From Oceanospirillum linum (GTDB lineage: Bacteria > Pseudomonadota > Gammaproteobacteria > Pseudomonadales > Halomonadaceae), in the NCBI RefSeq assembly GCF_001995095.2, contig NZ_MTSD02000004.1, positions 1 through 64,000 of the forward strand: a stretch of 64,000 nucleotides of DNA, read 5' to 3'. The first letter of the stretch is position 1; every line of letters begins with the position of its first letter. Below, in pieces: positions 27,309-35,910 of the stretch. A program made the translations under genes and the position numbers. The notes under the pieces were generated by a model. The model made no database searches. It saw only the letters and a program-made list of their open reading frames with translations, and had not been told where the DNA came from.

Positions 27309-28058
27309 TCAGAGCTTTTCCAGTTTACGGGCGATCTCTTGCCAGAGAGCCTCATAGGCCTGGCCACCCGGTGATCGGGGAGCAAAGCAACTGATAGGGG
27401 AACGGTGCTCGCCCATTTTTTCGATATCTGTTGAAAAAGGTATCTGGGCCTCTAATAAGCGAGGGGTTGTATCCTGCAACCGTTCTATGGTGCTTTTATG
27501 CAGATGCTTCTGTCTCTGGACCATAGAAAAGAATGGATAAACCATGCGATCAGGCAGGTCATTTCTGTGGAAGAAATCCTGTAGTTGCTCAAAGGTTCTC
27601 TCGGAGAGTGTTGTAGGAATGACCGGGACGAGAATCATATTGACGGCATGGAACACGGCTTCACTCAGATAGCTCAGAGTTGGTGGGCAGTCCAGGATAA
27701 TCAGGTCATACTCTTTTTTTAGCCCTTTCAGAACCCGTTTAAGGCGCTGCTCCCGTTTACCCTGATCACTGAGCATGGCATCAAAATGCCTGAAGGACTC
27801 GTGAGCAGGAATAATATCCAGCCTGTCAAAATCTGACGCCTTGATCTGTTTGAGTAGCTGCTCATAAGTTTTGAAGAAGCGCTTGCCCCAGTTCTTTTTA
27901 CTGGGACGTACCCGAAAATAAAACGAGGAGGCGCCCTGGGAGTCCAGGTCAATAAGCAGTGTGCGATAGCCGGCCTGGGCCGCCAGATAGGCCAGATTGA
28001 CAGAGGAGGCTGTTTTGCCAACGCCGCCTTTGATGCTGTAGCAAGCCAGTGTTTTCAT
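27309..28058 (-). CDS. ParA/MinD-family positioning ATPase
   Basis: A 249-residue ParA ATPase. The deviant Walker A is IKGGVGKT (signature lysine K10, P-loop K15), Walker A-prime is LIDLDSQG near 36-43, and Walker B is LIILDCPPTLS near 120. There is no N-terminal DNA-binding extension of the plasmid P1 type. A basic C-terminal region suits nonspecific DNA binding. The ATG overlaps the CHAD gene stop (ATGA) with GGGAGG eight bases before it. It is far from any origin or parS site that I can see, so it looks like an orphan cargo-positioning ATPase. The RHH protein may be its DNA-binding partner, as ParG is for ParF. Confidence 0.88.
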   Translation of the reverse strand: MKTLACYSIKGGVGKTASSVNLAYLAAQAGYRTLLIDLDSQGASSFYFRVRPSKKNWGKRFFKTYEQLLKQIKASDFDRLDIIPAHESFRHFDAMLSDQGKREQRLKRVLKGLKKEYDLIILDCPPTLSYLSEAVFHAVNMILVPVIPTTLSERTFEQLQDFFHRNDLPDRMVYPFFSMVQRQKHLHKSTIERLQDTTPRLLEAQIPFSTDIEKMGEHRSPISCFAPRSPGGQAYEALWQEIARKLEKL

Positions 28059-29578
28059 TCGGATAACCTCCCTGTTTTAGATTTCCTTTGGACGGCAGCG
28101 GGTATCAGAGACTCAACACGCCGGCGAATATCATCGTCTAAAAAAGCTTCAAGCTGAAGGCCGATGTGGGCTCTCTCCTGTCGTTGCTTACTGTAAAGGG
28201 CGCTGTTGAGTGCATGAATTGCTGCTTCTGTCTCTGCACTGGCATTACGGTCTTTCAGGTATATTTCCAGGTTTTCTCTTTGTACACAGAGATCATTGAA
28301 CCGGCCGAGGTTATTCTGGAGCTGCTTCAGAGCTTTTAAAAGGGGGCGAATCTCCTGTTTAGGGAACAGATCTGCAAAGAATTCCAGTAGGTAACGCAGT
28401 TTTTTGCAGGCCAGCCGCACGTCATGTACTTGTTCATCCGGTGAGTGGCCTGTTATATCGATCGCATCCATACTTATGGCGTTGTAGCGGCTGACAATCT
28501 GACGGGAAGCCTGTTTTAGGATGGCTTTATGCCCTTTTCGGGGCGGCGATTGAGGGCAGAGGGAAATATGGGATTCGATTAACCCTATCTGACTCAGATA
28601 TTCAGGGGAGTTGAGTCGTTGAGCCAGGTTTTTCTGTTCTTTCTGCCGTTCACAGGCGATATCCCGGAACAGCTTTTCCAGTCCGTTATGAAAACGTGCA
28701 GGGATCAGACTGAGATAATAGTCCTCAGATGCAAGACAGACATCAAGATCCCGCAAACGACCGGTAGCCTGGGCTACCTGGCTTAACTGTCTTTTAAACC
28801 ACTGACTCTCGTCCCGGCCAATACTTTGTTTCATCTGGGTAAAGAGGGCACGTAATCTGCGTAAGGCAACCCGGTATTGATGTAAAAAACCTGTGTCCCA
28901 ATCCCGAATAATACCTTCTTCATTGCAGCGAACATTTTTCCAAAGTGTGCTTGCAATGATGGCAACTGCATCACAACTATCCAGCTCCGGCGTCAATGCA
29001 ATGTGTGGTCGGGCACTGTATGAGCTGGGCTTTATGCCCAGTAGCCTGAGACTGTTAAGGAAGATATGGTGCTCAAGTTCGTCAGGTTTGCTATGCAGGA
29101 CAATATTAAGGCACCGTCGGTATTCTTTGTCGTAGCCTCGCAGTCCTTTAAGCTCCACCATGGTGCCATAACCTGTCAGAGTGACACTTAGGTCACACAC
29201 TTTTTTCAGGTCTTTATTGCGTACCGCATAGTGGCAAAACTCTACTTCGAGTTCAGCCATCGGAAACAGGCGGCGTCCCTTGGTGAGTTTCTGTATTGAC
29301 TGCTTTAGAGTCGGATTGATCAGGTTTTTGGCAAAAACGGGAGGATTTTCACCGTCGAAAAAAGTTAACTCTGAGTCATCTACCCTGAGAATCAAACCTT
29401 TATTATTGCTGGCCAGCAACTGTTTTCTGTGCCAGAGGTGCCACTCAAAGTCATCGTAAAAGCTTAGGGTTTCGTGGCGGATCTGCATCGGCTCCAGGGT
29501 AAATTTTTGCCGGTACTTATCCAGCAGGCGTTCGGTGGAGTCACTGTCTTTAATCAGCCAGCGAGAGTGTGCGGTCAT
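28055..29578 (-). CDS. CHAD-domain protein with degenerate CYTH-like N-terminus
   Basis: A 507-residue soluble protein. The C-terminal CHAD domain (about 205-495) has its two histidine helices: FLHQYRVALRRLRALF with H233 and EQVHDVRLACKKLRYLLEFF near H385. CHAD domains bind inorganic polyphosphate through these basic helices, and CHAD proteins have been found on polyphosphate granules. Residues 1-170 look like a worn CYTH (triphosphate tunnel) domain: SFYDDFEWHLWHRKQLL and MAELEVEF, but the usual EXEXK start is absent. Five bp after the RHH gene and overlapping parA, it is the core of a four-gene operon. I propose it as the granule adaptor. Confidence 0.82.
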   Translation of the reverse strand: MTAHSRWLIKDSDSTERLLDKYRQKFTLEPMQIRHETLSFYDDFEWHLWHRKQLLASNNKGLILRVDDSELTFFDGENPPVFAKNLINPTLKQSIQKLTKGRRLFPMAELEVEFCHYAVRNKDLKKVCDLSVTLTGYGTMVELKGLRGYDKEYRRCLNIVLHSKPDELEHHIFLNSLRLLGIKPSSYSARPHIALTPELDSCDAVAIIASTLWKNVRCNEEGIIRDWDTGFLHQYRVALRRLRALFTQMKQSIGRDESQWFKRQLSQVAQATGRLRDLDVCLASEDYYLSLIPARFHNGLEKLFRDIACERQKEQKNLAQRLNSPEYLSQIGLIESHISLCPQSPPRKGHKAILKQASRQIVSRYNAISMDAIDITGHSPDEQVHDVRLACKKLRYLLEFFADLFPKQEIRPLLKALKQLQNNLGRFNDLCVQRENLEIYLKDRNASAETEAAIHALNSALYSKQRQERAHIGLQLEAFLDDDIRRRVESLIPAAVQRKSKTGRLSE

Positions 29579-29583
29579 CTTGG

Positions 29584-29784
29584 CTACTTCCCTTTGATAA
29601 GTGTAATACGTCCGTCAAGGTAGGCTTGTATCAAGCCCTCAATAAGTTTCTGAATACTGGAGTCCTCTTCAATGGCCCGTATTTTTAAAGCCTTGAGAGT
29701 TTGTTGGTCGAGACGTAGGGAGGTGTTTTTCTTCTTTCGTTCAGAGTCTGCAGAAAGCTCCGTTTCTATAGTTGTAGCTGCCAT
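29584..29784 (-). CDS. ribbon-helix-helix protein, first gene of the CHAD-ParA operon
   Basis: A 66-residue protein from ATG 29784, with AAGGGA nine bases upstream; the longer frame to 29826 lacks that. Residues 1-20 are polar and flexible. KNTSLRLDQQTLKALKIRAI (about 19-38) is the strand and first helix of a ribbon-helix-helix fold, then EEDSSIQKLIEGLIQAYL the second helix. Such small RHH proteins regulate their own operon and, as in ParG, bind a ParA-type ATPase through the flexible tail. A perfect TCAGT-ATC-ACTGA repeat lies 43 bp upstream. The first-gene position fits a repressor or partner of ParA. Confidence 0.75.
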   Translation of the reverse strand: MAATTIETELSADSERKKKNTSLRLDQQTLKALKIRAIEEDSSIQKLIEGLIQAYLDGRITLIKGK

Positions 29785-29826
29785 AAAGCGATCCCTTGCC
29801 GTGTAAAAATGATGGTATGACGTCAC

Positions 29827-29839
29827 TCAGTATCACTGA
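29827..29839 (-). promoter_or_regulatory. candidate RHH operator
   Basis: TCAGTATCACTGA is a perfect 5-bp inverted repeat with a 3-bp centre, 43 bp before the start of the RHH gene. A TGACGTCA palindrome sits next to it (29817-29824). Position and size fit autoregulation by an RHH dimer of dimers; this is inference. Confidence 0.35.
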
Positions 29840-30016
29840 TTCTCTACCTGAATTTCAAATGACAATATTATGACACTGTTTTTTACAAAGGGTTTGATTG
29901 GCGTTTTTTCTTGAACTGATGCGTGAAAATAGGGGCGTTGTTTTTTATTTTTATGAGAAAAGGTATCATTCTCTTTTTGCCGCGAAAGCGGCCAGAGCCA
30001 TTAAAAGGATGGAATC

Positions 30017-30460
30017 ATGGTTAATTTATTACAGATGGGTGCTTTTCGTGTTGTATGGGTGTTGGCTCTTACACTTTGCTCAGGTGCGGGTTATGCCGCC
30101 AGTATTGCCGATGATGTGCGTGATCTGGTTGAAGAGAATATTGCCGCGACCCAAAGTGAAAATATGGCGCGGATGATGAAAACGATCCATAGCTCATCCC
30201 CAAGCTATCAGGCAACAATGCAGCAGGTTCCAACGCTGTTTCAGCAATACGATCTTGAATATGAGTTAACCGGTTACGACTTTGTGGGTGTTACCGGTGA
30301 GTTTGCCGTAGCCAAAGTAAGTCAAATTACCCGGAAGGTGGGTGGTTCGGCGGCATTCAATGATAATGAATTAGAGCTGTTGCAGGCATTCAGGAAAGAA
30401 AACGGTCAGTGGAAGTTCTGGTCGCAGTCTGTGCTGAATATGAATTTCTTTGGGCAGTAA
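30017..30460 (+). CDS. secreted NTF2/SnoaL-like small protein
   Basis: A 147-residue protein with a signal peptide: hydrophobic FRVVWVLALTLCSGAGYA, cleavage near YAA-SIADD. The mature part (SIADDVRDLVEENIAATQSE..., then strands YELTGYDFVGVTGEFAVAKV and a C-terminal ENGQWKFWSQSVLNMNF) fits the cone-shaped NTF2-like fold, where the last strand reads GxWKi. No catalytic residues stand out. It is divergent from the RHH-CHAD-ParA operon across about 230 bp. AAAGGA lies before the ATG. I do not know its function. Confidence 0.65.
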   Translation: MVNLLQMGAFRVVWVLALTLCSGAGYAASIADDVRDLVEENIAATQSENMARMMKTIHSSSPSYQATMQQVPTLFQQYDLEYELTGYDFVGVTGEFAVAKVSQITRKVGGSAAFNDNELELLQAFRKENGQWKFWSQSVLNMNFFGQ

Positions 30461-30536
30461 CATCTGCAGATACAGAGCTTTTTATCAGGAAGGGTATCAT
30501 CCTGTTTCCCTATGCTGATCAACGCTTTCTTAATAG

Positions 30537-30564
30537 CAGCTTCCTTCGGGAAGCTGTTTTTTTT
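30537..30564 (+). terminator. terminator of the NTF2-like gene
   Basis: CAGCTTCC (30537-30544), TTCG tetraloop, GGAAGCTG (30549-30556), then eight T. A textbook rho-independent terminator. Confidence 0.93.
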
Positions 30565-30584
30565 GCCCCCCTTCTGGAATATCG

Positions 30585-30773
30585 TCAGTGGTATTCGTTG
30601 CTGTCTGCGGTTGGTGTTTTCTCTGAGGCTTCTGTTTCGGCTTCCATTTTGGCGCGCTCTGCCTTTGATATATAGCGAGGTTTATTGCAGCCACCGCTTT
30701 CAAAAGCTTTTTTACTTTTGGCGCGTTTACTTTTTTTGCTCAAAATCTGATTGATCTTTTTCTTACGGTTCAT
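30585..30773 (-). CDS. DUF2986-family small basic protein
   Basis: A 62-residue, lysine-rich protein. The opening MNRKKKINQILSKKSKRAKS and the KPRYISKAERAKM segment match DUF2986, a family of short proteins found in marine gammaproteobacteria and Vibrio. No function is known. It lies downstream of fusA2 on the same strand but beyond that gene's terminator, so it has its own promoter or is read through from it. No membrane segment or cysteine pair. Confidence 0.75.
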   Translation of the reverse strand: MNRKKKINQILSKKSKRAKSKKAFESGGCNKPRYISKAERAKMEAETEASEKTPTADSNEYH

Positions 30774-30817
30774 GGTTTTTCACTGCTGTGTAGTGGCATT
30801 TTTATAATGTGCAAAAT

Positions 30818-30847
30818 AAAACCCCGATACATAAGTACCGGGGTTTT
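30818..30847 (-). terminator. terminator of the second EF-G gene
   Basis: AAAACCCCG (30818-30826) and CGGGGTTTT (30839-30847) form a stem, extended inside by partial pairing. On the minus strand it is followed by ATTTTGC. It lies 45 bp beyond the fusA2 stop. Confidence 0.85.
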
Positions 30848-30891
30848 GGGGAAATAGTTCAGAGGGGCGGGAGTATACCCACCCAACGGAA

Positions 30892-32979
30892 TTACTTCTT
30901 AGCGTTACGCTCTTTAACTTCAGCAATAACCTTCTCAGCAACATTTGCTGGGCAAGGCATGTAGTGGCTGAACTCCATAGAGAACTGACCACGACCTGAA
31001 GTAATGGTACGCAGGTGACCAATGTAACCGAACATTTCGGACAGAGGTACGTCTGCTTTGATACGTACGCCAGTGGTACCTGGCTCCTGATCTTTGATCA
31101 TGCCGCGACGACGGTTAAGGTCACCGATTACATCACCTACGTTGTCATCAGGTGTGAACACGTCAACCTTCATGATAGGCTCGATCAGCTGTGGAGAAGC
31201 CTTAGGGATAGACTGACGGAATGCGCCTTTAGCGGCGATTTCGAAGGCTACTGCAGAGGAGTCAACAGCGTGGAAGCCACCATCGTACAGCTCAACCTCA
31301 ACGTCCAGTACCGGGAAGCCAGCCAGAACACCCTGATCCATCATGCCTTTGAAGCCTTTCTCAATGGCAGGGAAGAATTCTTTAGGTACGTTACCGCCAA
31401 CAACTACAGAGTTGAACACGAAACCGGAACCTGGCTCACCTGGTTTGATACGGTAGTCGATCTTACCAAACTGACCGGAACCACCGGACTGTTTCTTGTG
31501 CGTGTAGCTATCTTCTACTGGAGCTGTGATCGTTTCACGGTAAGCAACCTGAGGCTGACCTACTTCCAGTTCGATACCGAAAGTACGCTTCAGAATGTCT
31601 ACTTTAATATCCAGGTGCAGCTCGCCCATACCTTTCAGAATGGTTTCACCGGAGTCTTCATCAGTCTCAACCTGGAAGGATGGATCTTCAGCAACCATTT
31701 TACCCAGTGCAACACCCAGTTTCTCAGAAGAACCTTTGTCCTTAGGAGCAACTGCGATGGAGATTACCGGATCAGGGAAGATCATCGCTTCAAGAGTACA
31801 TTCATGTTTAGGATCACACAGAGTGTGACCTGTCTGAACGTTCTTCATACCAACGACAGCGATGATGTCACCGGCCTGAGCTTCACTCAGTTCGTTACGA
31901 TCATCTGCATGCATTTCAACCATACGGCCGATACGCTCAGTTTTACCGGTTGCAGAGTTCAGGATGGTGTCACCCTTCTTCAGCTTACCAGAGTAGATAC
32001 GTACGAAGGTCAGGGCACCGAAACGGTCATCCATGATCTTGAACGCCAGAGCGCGGAAAGGTTCGTCAACAGAAACTGTTGCAACTTCACCCGTAGGCTC
32101 ACCGGTTTCAGGGTCAGTCAGAGGCTGAGGGTCAACTTCAGTCGGAGACGGCAGGTAGTCAACAACAGCGTCCAGAACCAGCTGCATACCTTTGTTCTTA
32201 AAGGCAGAACCACAGAAGGTAGGGAAGAATGCCAGGTCACGAGTACCTTTGCGGATACAACGCTTGATGTCTTCAACAGAAGGCATTTCACCTTCCATGT
32301 AAGCTTCCATCAGGTCGTCGTCCATTTCAACAGCCGTTTCGATCAGCAGCTCGTGGTACTCTTCAACCTTGTCTACCATATCGGCAGGAATATCCTGAAT
32401 TTCAAAGTTTTCAGGCAGACCTGTGTCATCCCAAACGTATGCTTGTTTGGTCAGAACATCAACAACACCTACAAAGTCATCTTCAATGCCGATTGGCAGA
32501 GTCATAACCAGAGGAGTCGCAGCCAGTACGTTTTTCACCTGATCCACAACGCGATAGAAGTCTGCACCCATACGGTCCAGCTTATTAACGAAGATCAGAC
32601 GGGCTACTTCAGATTCGTTTGCATAGCGCCAGTTGGTTTCAGACTGAGGCTCAACACCACCGGAGCCACAGAATACACCGATACCGCCATCCAGTACTTT
32701 CAGGGAGCGGTATACTTCGACAGTGAAGTCAACGTGCCCAGGAGTGTCAATAACGTTGAAGCGGTGATTTTTCCAGAAGCAACTTACCGCTGCAGACTGA
32801 ATGGTAATACCACGCTCAGCTTCCTGCTCCATAAAGTCAGTTGTAGACTCACCATCGTGAGTTTCACCGATCTTATGAATCTTACCGGTCAGCTTAAGGA
32901 TACGTTCTGTGGTAGTGGTTTTACCGGCATCAACGTGGGCAAAAATACCAATATTACGATAGTGATCTAAGTTTGACAT
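30892..32979 (-). CDS. fusA2: elongation factor G, second type (EF-G2)
   Basis: A 695-residue translational GTPase. G1 is [13 protein letters not shown]2 [14 protein letters not shown]3 DTPGHVDF and G4 NKLDRMGAD; domain IV carries the tip loop [13 protein letters not shown]. It lacks neighbours rpsL, rpsG and tuf of the str operon. Its closest match in my memory is the extra EF-G of Vibrio cholerae and Pseudomonas (FusA2/FusB), including [20 protein letters not shown]. Such second copies may act in ribosome recycling or in translocation under stress. A strong terminator follows; the promoter lies in 32980-33388. Confidence 0.88.
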   Translation of the reverse strand: MSNLDHYRNIGIFAHVDAGKTTTTERILKLTGKIHKIGETHDGESTTDFMEQEAERGITIQSAAVSCFWKNHRFNVIDTPGHVDFTVEVYRSLKVLDGGIGVFCGSGGVEPQSETNWRYANESEVARLIFVNKLDRMGADFYRVVDQVKNVLAATPLVMTLPIGIEDDFVGVVDVLTKQAYVWDDTGLPENFEIQDIPADMVDKVEEYHELLIETAVEMDDDLMEAYMEGEMPSVEDIKRCIRKGTRDLAFFPTFCGSAFKNKGMQLVLDAVVDYLPSPTEVDPQPLTDPETGEPTGEVATVSVDEPFRALAFKIMDDRFGALTFVRIYSGKLKKGDTILNSATGKTERIGRMVEMHADDRNELSEAQAGDIIAVVGMKNVQTGHTLCDPKHECTLEAMIFPDPVISIAVAPKDKGSSEKLGVALGKMVAEDPSFQVETDEDSGETILKGMGELHLDIKVDILKRTFGIELEVGQPQVAYRETITAPVEDSYTHKKQSGGSGQFGKIDYRIKPGEPGSGFVFNSVVVGGNVPKEFFPAIEKGFKGMMDQGVLAGFPVLDVEVELYDGGFHAVDSSAVAFEIAAKGAFRQSIPKASPQLIEPIMKVDVFTPDDNVGDVIGDLNRRRGMIKDQEPGTTGVRIKADVPLSEMFGYIGHLRTITSGRGQFSMEFSHYMPCPANVAEKVIAEVKERNAKK

Positions 32980-33388
32980 GTTTCTACGCTATACAGTCAG
33001 GGTTAATTTGCGCACTGGCGCCTCAGAAGAGTCATTCTGACCCGCTTCAATCGGCCACCGCGCGTTCAATCAGATTTGATTTGCGCGCAAGTATAGCAAA
33101 AGTACTTCAAGAAAATAGACCACGGCTTTAAAAAAAACCCTTTTTTCATCTAATTTATCCGGCTTTAGTGCTCATCAGTGCTCATCATTGTTTTCAGAAT
33201 GGGGTTTGCTAATGCCCTGATGGATAAAGGCTCGCTTTAAAATACGTTCTTTATTTGCTGAACAGGTTTTCTTCAATTCCTGTATTTTTTGATTCAGCAG
33301 GATAGAATCCGGGTCTGTTTATTTATCCGGGGCTCTCCTTCTCTATCGCCTGAAGCGAATACCCCGGTCAGCTGCTTTCGAGGTAAAT
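32980..33388. other. divergent intergenic region with a 10-bp tandem repeat
   Basis: This 409-bp gap between fusA2 and a DMT transporter gene holds no supported gene. AGTGCTCATC occurs twice in tandem at 33167-33186, near an AT-rich block (33128-33150). The fusA2 promoter and leader should lie at 32980-33150. One 73-codon frame at 33289-33510 overlaps the next gene and looks spurious. Confidence 0.4.
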
Positions 33389-34282
33389 GTGCAAAATCCG
33401 CCACGGGTCCTGACGGACCACCGTTCCGCTCTGATCATGGGGGCCGGGCTTATTCTGATATCAGAGTTATTTTTGGTTCTGTCCGGTATGGTGGTCAAAT
33501 TTATCGCTGATGATGTTCCCGTGCAGATGATTGTTTTTTTCCGTAATGCGCTCGGTCTTGTAATCCTTACGCCCTGGTTGGTAAATAATGGCTTCAGCGC
33601 GATACAAACAAATCGCCTCAGGCTACATCTGATGCGGGCTGTGGTCGGGGTTACAGCAATGACCTGTCTTTTTTACTCCTGGGGCTATCTGCCCCTGGCT
33701 CAGGCTGCACTGTTAAAGCAAACAGCACCTTTCTTTATTCCTGTTATCGCTTTTGTCTGGCTTGGTGAGCGTATCCCGGTGGTTGTAAAGCTGGCAATTC
33801 TGATCGGTTTTTCCGGGACGTTCCTGGTTTTAAATCCCGGGAGCGGACAGTTAAATATTGCTGTATTGATTGCTCTGGGAGGTGCTGCTTTGGGAGGGCT
33901 TGCTAAAGTGACGATTCGTCGGATGCGTTCGACAGAGCCTGCGGGGCGCATTGTGTTCTATTTTGCTTTTTTCAGTGCCATTCTGTCGTTTATCCCTGCG
34001 GTTATGGTCTGGCAGCCCATAGGCTGGCAGAGTTTGGCCTGGCTGTTTTTGGTTGCAGGTACTTCAACATTGGCTCAGCTCTTTCTGAGTAAGGCATATG
34101 GGTTAGCTCCTGCCGGGCAATTAGGCCCTTTTACCTACGGCTCGGTTGCGTTTGCTGCCCTGATGGGCTGGTGGTTATGGGGTGAGGTATTAACCCTGGG
34201 TACGTGGTTGGGAATTCTGTTAATTACCGGCGGAGGGATTCTGGCGATGCTGGGGAAGAATCTGGTTAAATCGACTAAATAA
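33389..34282 (+). CDS. EamA/DMT-superfamily transporter
   Basis: A 297-residue protein with about ten transmembrane helices in two EamA repeats. Characteristic segments are LPLAQAALLKQTAPFFIPVI (first repeat) and GLAPAGQLGPFTYGSVAFAA (second). The start is GTG at 33389, with CGAGG seven bases upstream. Substrate unknown; it is of the RhaT/YdcZ-like exporter type. It is followed by a terminator and brnQ on the same strand, so it is transcribed alone. Confidence 0.82.
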   Translation: MQNPPRVLTDHRSALIMGAGLILISELFLVLSGMVVKFIADDVPVQMIVFFRNALGLVILTPWLVNNGFSAIQTNRLRLHLMRAVVGVTAMTCLFYSWGYLPLAQAALLKQTAPFFIPVIAFVWLGERIPVVVKLAILIGFSGTFLVLNPGSGQLNIAVLIALGGAALGGLAKVTIRRMRSTEPAGRIVFYFAFFSAILSFIPAVMVWQPIGWQSLAWLFLVAGTSTLAQLFLSKAYGLAPAGQLGPFTYGSVAFAALMGWWLWGEVLTLGTWLGILLITGGGILAMLGKNLVKSTK

Positions 34283-34360
34283 TTTGGATTTTTCTATAGA
34301 AAATTCTGCATTTCCTTTGATTGTTAGCTATTGTGTTGCTATTTATAGTTCTGCTGGTAT

Positions 34361-34398
34361 AAAAGGCCGCTTTTCAACTAGAAAGGCAGGCCTTTTTT
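34361..34398 (+). terminator. terminator after the DMT gene
   Basis: AAAAGGCC (34361-34368) pairs with GGCCTTTT (34389-34396) and the run of T continues. Inner bases GCTTTT/GAAAGGC add partial pairing. Confidence 0.75.
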
Positions 34399-34444
34399 AA
34401 TGTGCAGGCCATGATTATTAGAGCAAAAGTAGCAGAGGTTTGTT

Positions 34445-35740
34445 TTGGATAAGCAGTTAAAGCCATTTGATGTGCTTGGTTTAGGTTTTATGACTTTCGC
34501 TTTCTTCCTGGGTGCGGGTAACATTATTTTCCCTACCATGGCAGGAATGTTAGCCGGTGAAGATGCTATACCGACGATGTTGGGTTTTCTTTTGACCGCT
34601 GTGGGACTGCCTTTACTGGGGCTGTTTGCAGTGGCGAAAGCAGGTGGTGGTATTTCTGATATGACTCGGATGCTGCACCCGGCAATCGGTGTTTTTATCT
34701 CGGTAGCTATTTTTATCATTATTGGCCCTCTTATTGCGGCACCTCGTACTGGCCTGGTAGCGTTCGAGCTGGGTGTTAAACCTTTTGGTGAAAACCCGGT
34801 TGTCAGCCAGTTTGCCTATTCGCTGATGTTTTTTGCGCTGGCTACGGTTCTGGCTCTGTTCCCCGGTAAGCTGATGGACTCTGTGGGTAAAATTCTGACA
34901 CCGCTTCTGATTGTGTTGCTTGTAGCGTTGTCGATAGCCGTTCTGACGGCTTCAGGCGGACAGGCGCTGCCAACGGATGCGGCGTATCTGGAAGCGCCTT
35001 TTGCCAAAGGGATACTCGATGGCTACAGCACTATGGATGCGCTGGCCTCTATTATGTTCGGAATGTTGATTGTTGACCTGTTGAATAAGAAAGGCATTAC
35101 GGATCGTGCTCGTCAGTACCGCTATCTGGTGATTGCAGCATTAATCGCTGCCGGAGGGCTTGCTTTTGTTTATGTCTCTCTTTTCTTTTTAGGCGCAGGT
35201 TTTGGCGTACCGGGTGCAACTTCCGGTGGCGTTATTTTGACTACATTTGTTGAACAGCAGTTTGGTACCTTAGGGCTGCTTGTTCTTTCCGGTGTGATTA
35301 CACTGGCTTGTATGACGACAGCGGTGGGCTTGTTAAGCGCCTGCTCAGATTACTTTTCTCAGCTGACACCTATCCCTTATGCCGGATACGTGATTATTAA
35401 TGCTGTTTTCTGCGTCATGATGGCAAATCTTGAGCTGGGTGTGCTGATCGAGCTAAGTGTTCCTGTTCTGGTTTCTGTTTATCCAATTGCCGTGGCCTTG
35501 ATGTTGTTCAGTGTTTTCTCTGGCTTTATTGGACATAAGAAACCTGCCTTGGCTTTAACGCTGTCGGTATCACTGTTTTTTGGGGTTTTGGAAGGCCTGA
35601 AAGCCGCAGGTGTAAATCTGCCGGACATGAGCTTTATGCCACTTTATAAGCTGGGTCTGGCCTGGGTTCTGCCAACGGTTCTGGTATTGGTGTTCTTTAT
35701 GTTGGTGGGGCGTGTTAAAACGCAGGCTGTAACCTCCTGA
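34445..35740 (+). CDS. brnQ: branched-chain amino acid:cation symporter BrnQ
   Basis: BrnQ imports leucine, isoleucine and valine with sodium or protons. The 431 residues give about twelve helices. The opening DVLGLGFMTFAFFLGAGNII is the family signature seen in Escherichia coli BrnQ, followed by FLLTAVGLPLLGLFAVAKAG and GPLIAAPRTGLVAFELGV. The start is TTG at 34445, 8 bases after AGAGG; no in-frame ATG precedes it. Strong terminators lie before and after, so it is monocistronic. No leucine-responsive site can be seen, though an Lrp gene lies 9 kb downstream. Confidence 0.92.
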   Translation: MDKQLKPFDVLGLGFMTFAFFLGAGNIIFPTMAGMLAGEDAIPTMLGFLLTAVGLPLLGLFAVAKAGGGISDMTRMLHPAIGVFISVAIFIIIGPLIAAPRTGLVAFELGVKPFGENPVVSQFAYSLMFFALATVLALFPGKLMDSVGKILTPLLIVLLVALSIAVLTASGGQALPTDAAYLEAPFAKGILDGYSTMDALASIMFGMLIVDLLNKKGITDRARQYRYLVIAALIAAGGLAFVYVSLFFLGAGFGVPGATSGGVILTTFVEQQFGTLGLLVLSGVITLACMTTAVGLLSACSDYFSQLTPIPYAGYVIINAVFCVMMANLELGVLIELSVPVLVSVYPIAVALMLFSVFSGFIGHKKPALALTLSVSLFFGVLEGLKAAGVNLPDMSFMPLYKLGLAWVLPTVLVLVFFMLVGRVKTQAVTS

Positions 35741-35782
35741 GACAGGATTCCCGAAACGATTGACTCTGACGGAATCAGACAA

Positions 35783-35815
35783 AAGCCTACGGATTAATTT
35801 CCGTGGGCTTTTTTT
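35783..35815 (+). terminator. terminator of brnQ
   Basis: AAGCCTACGG (35783-35792) and CCGTGGGCTT (35801-35810) with a T run after. One G-T mismatch in the stem. Confidence 0.85.
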
Positions 35816-35910
35816 GTGTTCTCACTTTGAGATTGAAGGCATCAGTTTAATTCATTTCTATTGATGTGTTTATTCGCTTATTGTGATTTCTCTAATAATA
35901 AGAGGAATTT

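Noticed and set aside
27309-28058. ParA as a chromosome-partition ParA/Soj
   Set aside because: There is no ParB gene and no visible parS sites near it, and the operon partners are CHAD and RHH proteins.
31015-32970. 651-codon open frame on the plus strand
   Set aside because: It is exactly antisense to fusA2, whose product is unmistakable. Codon bias in highly expressed genes often leaves an antisense frame open; the translation has no recognisable domain.
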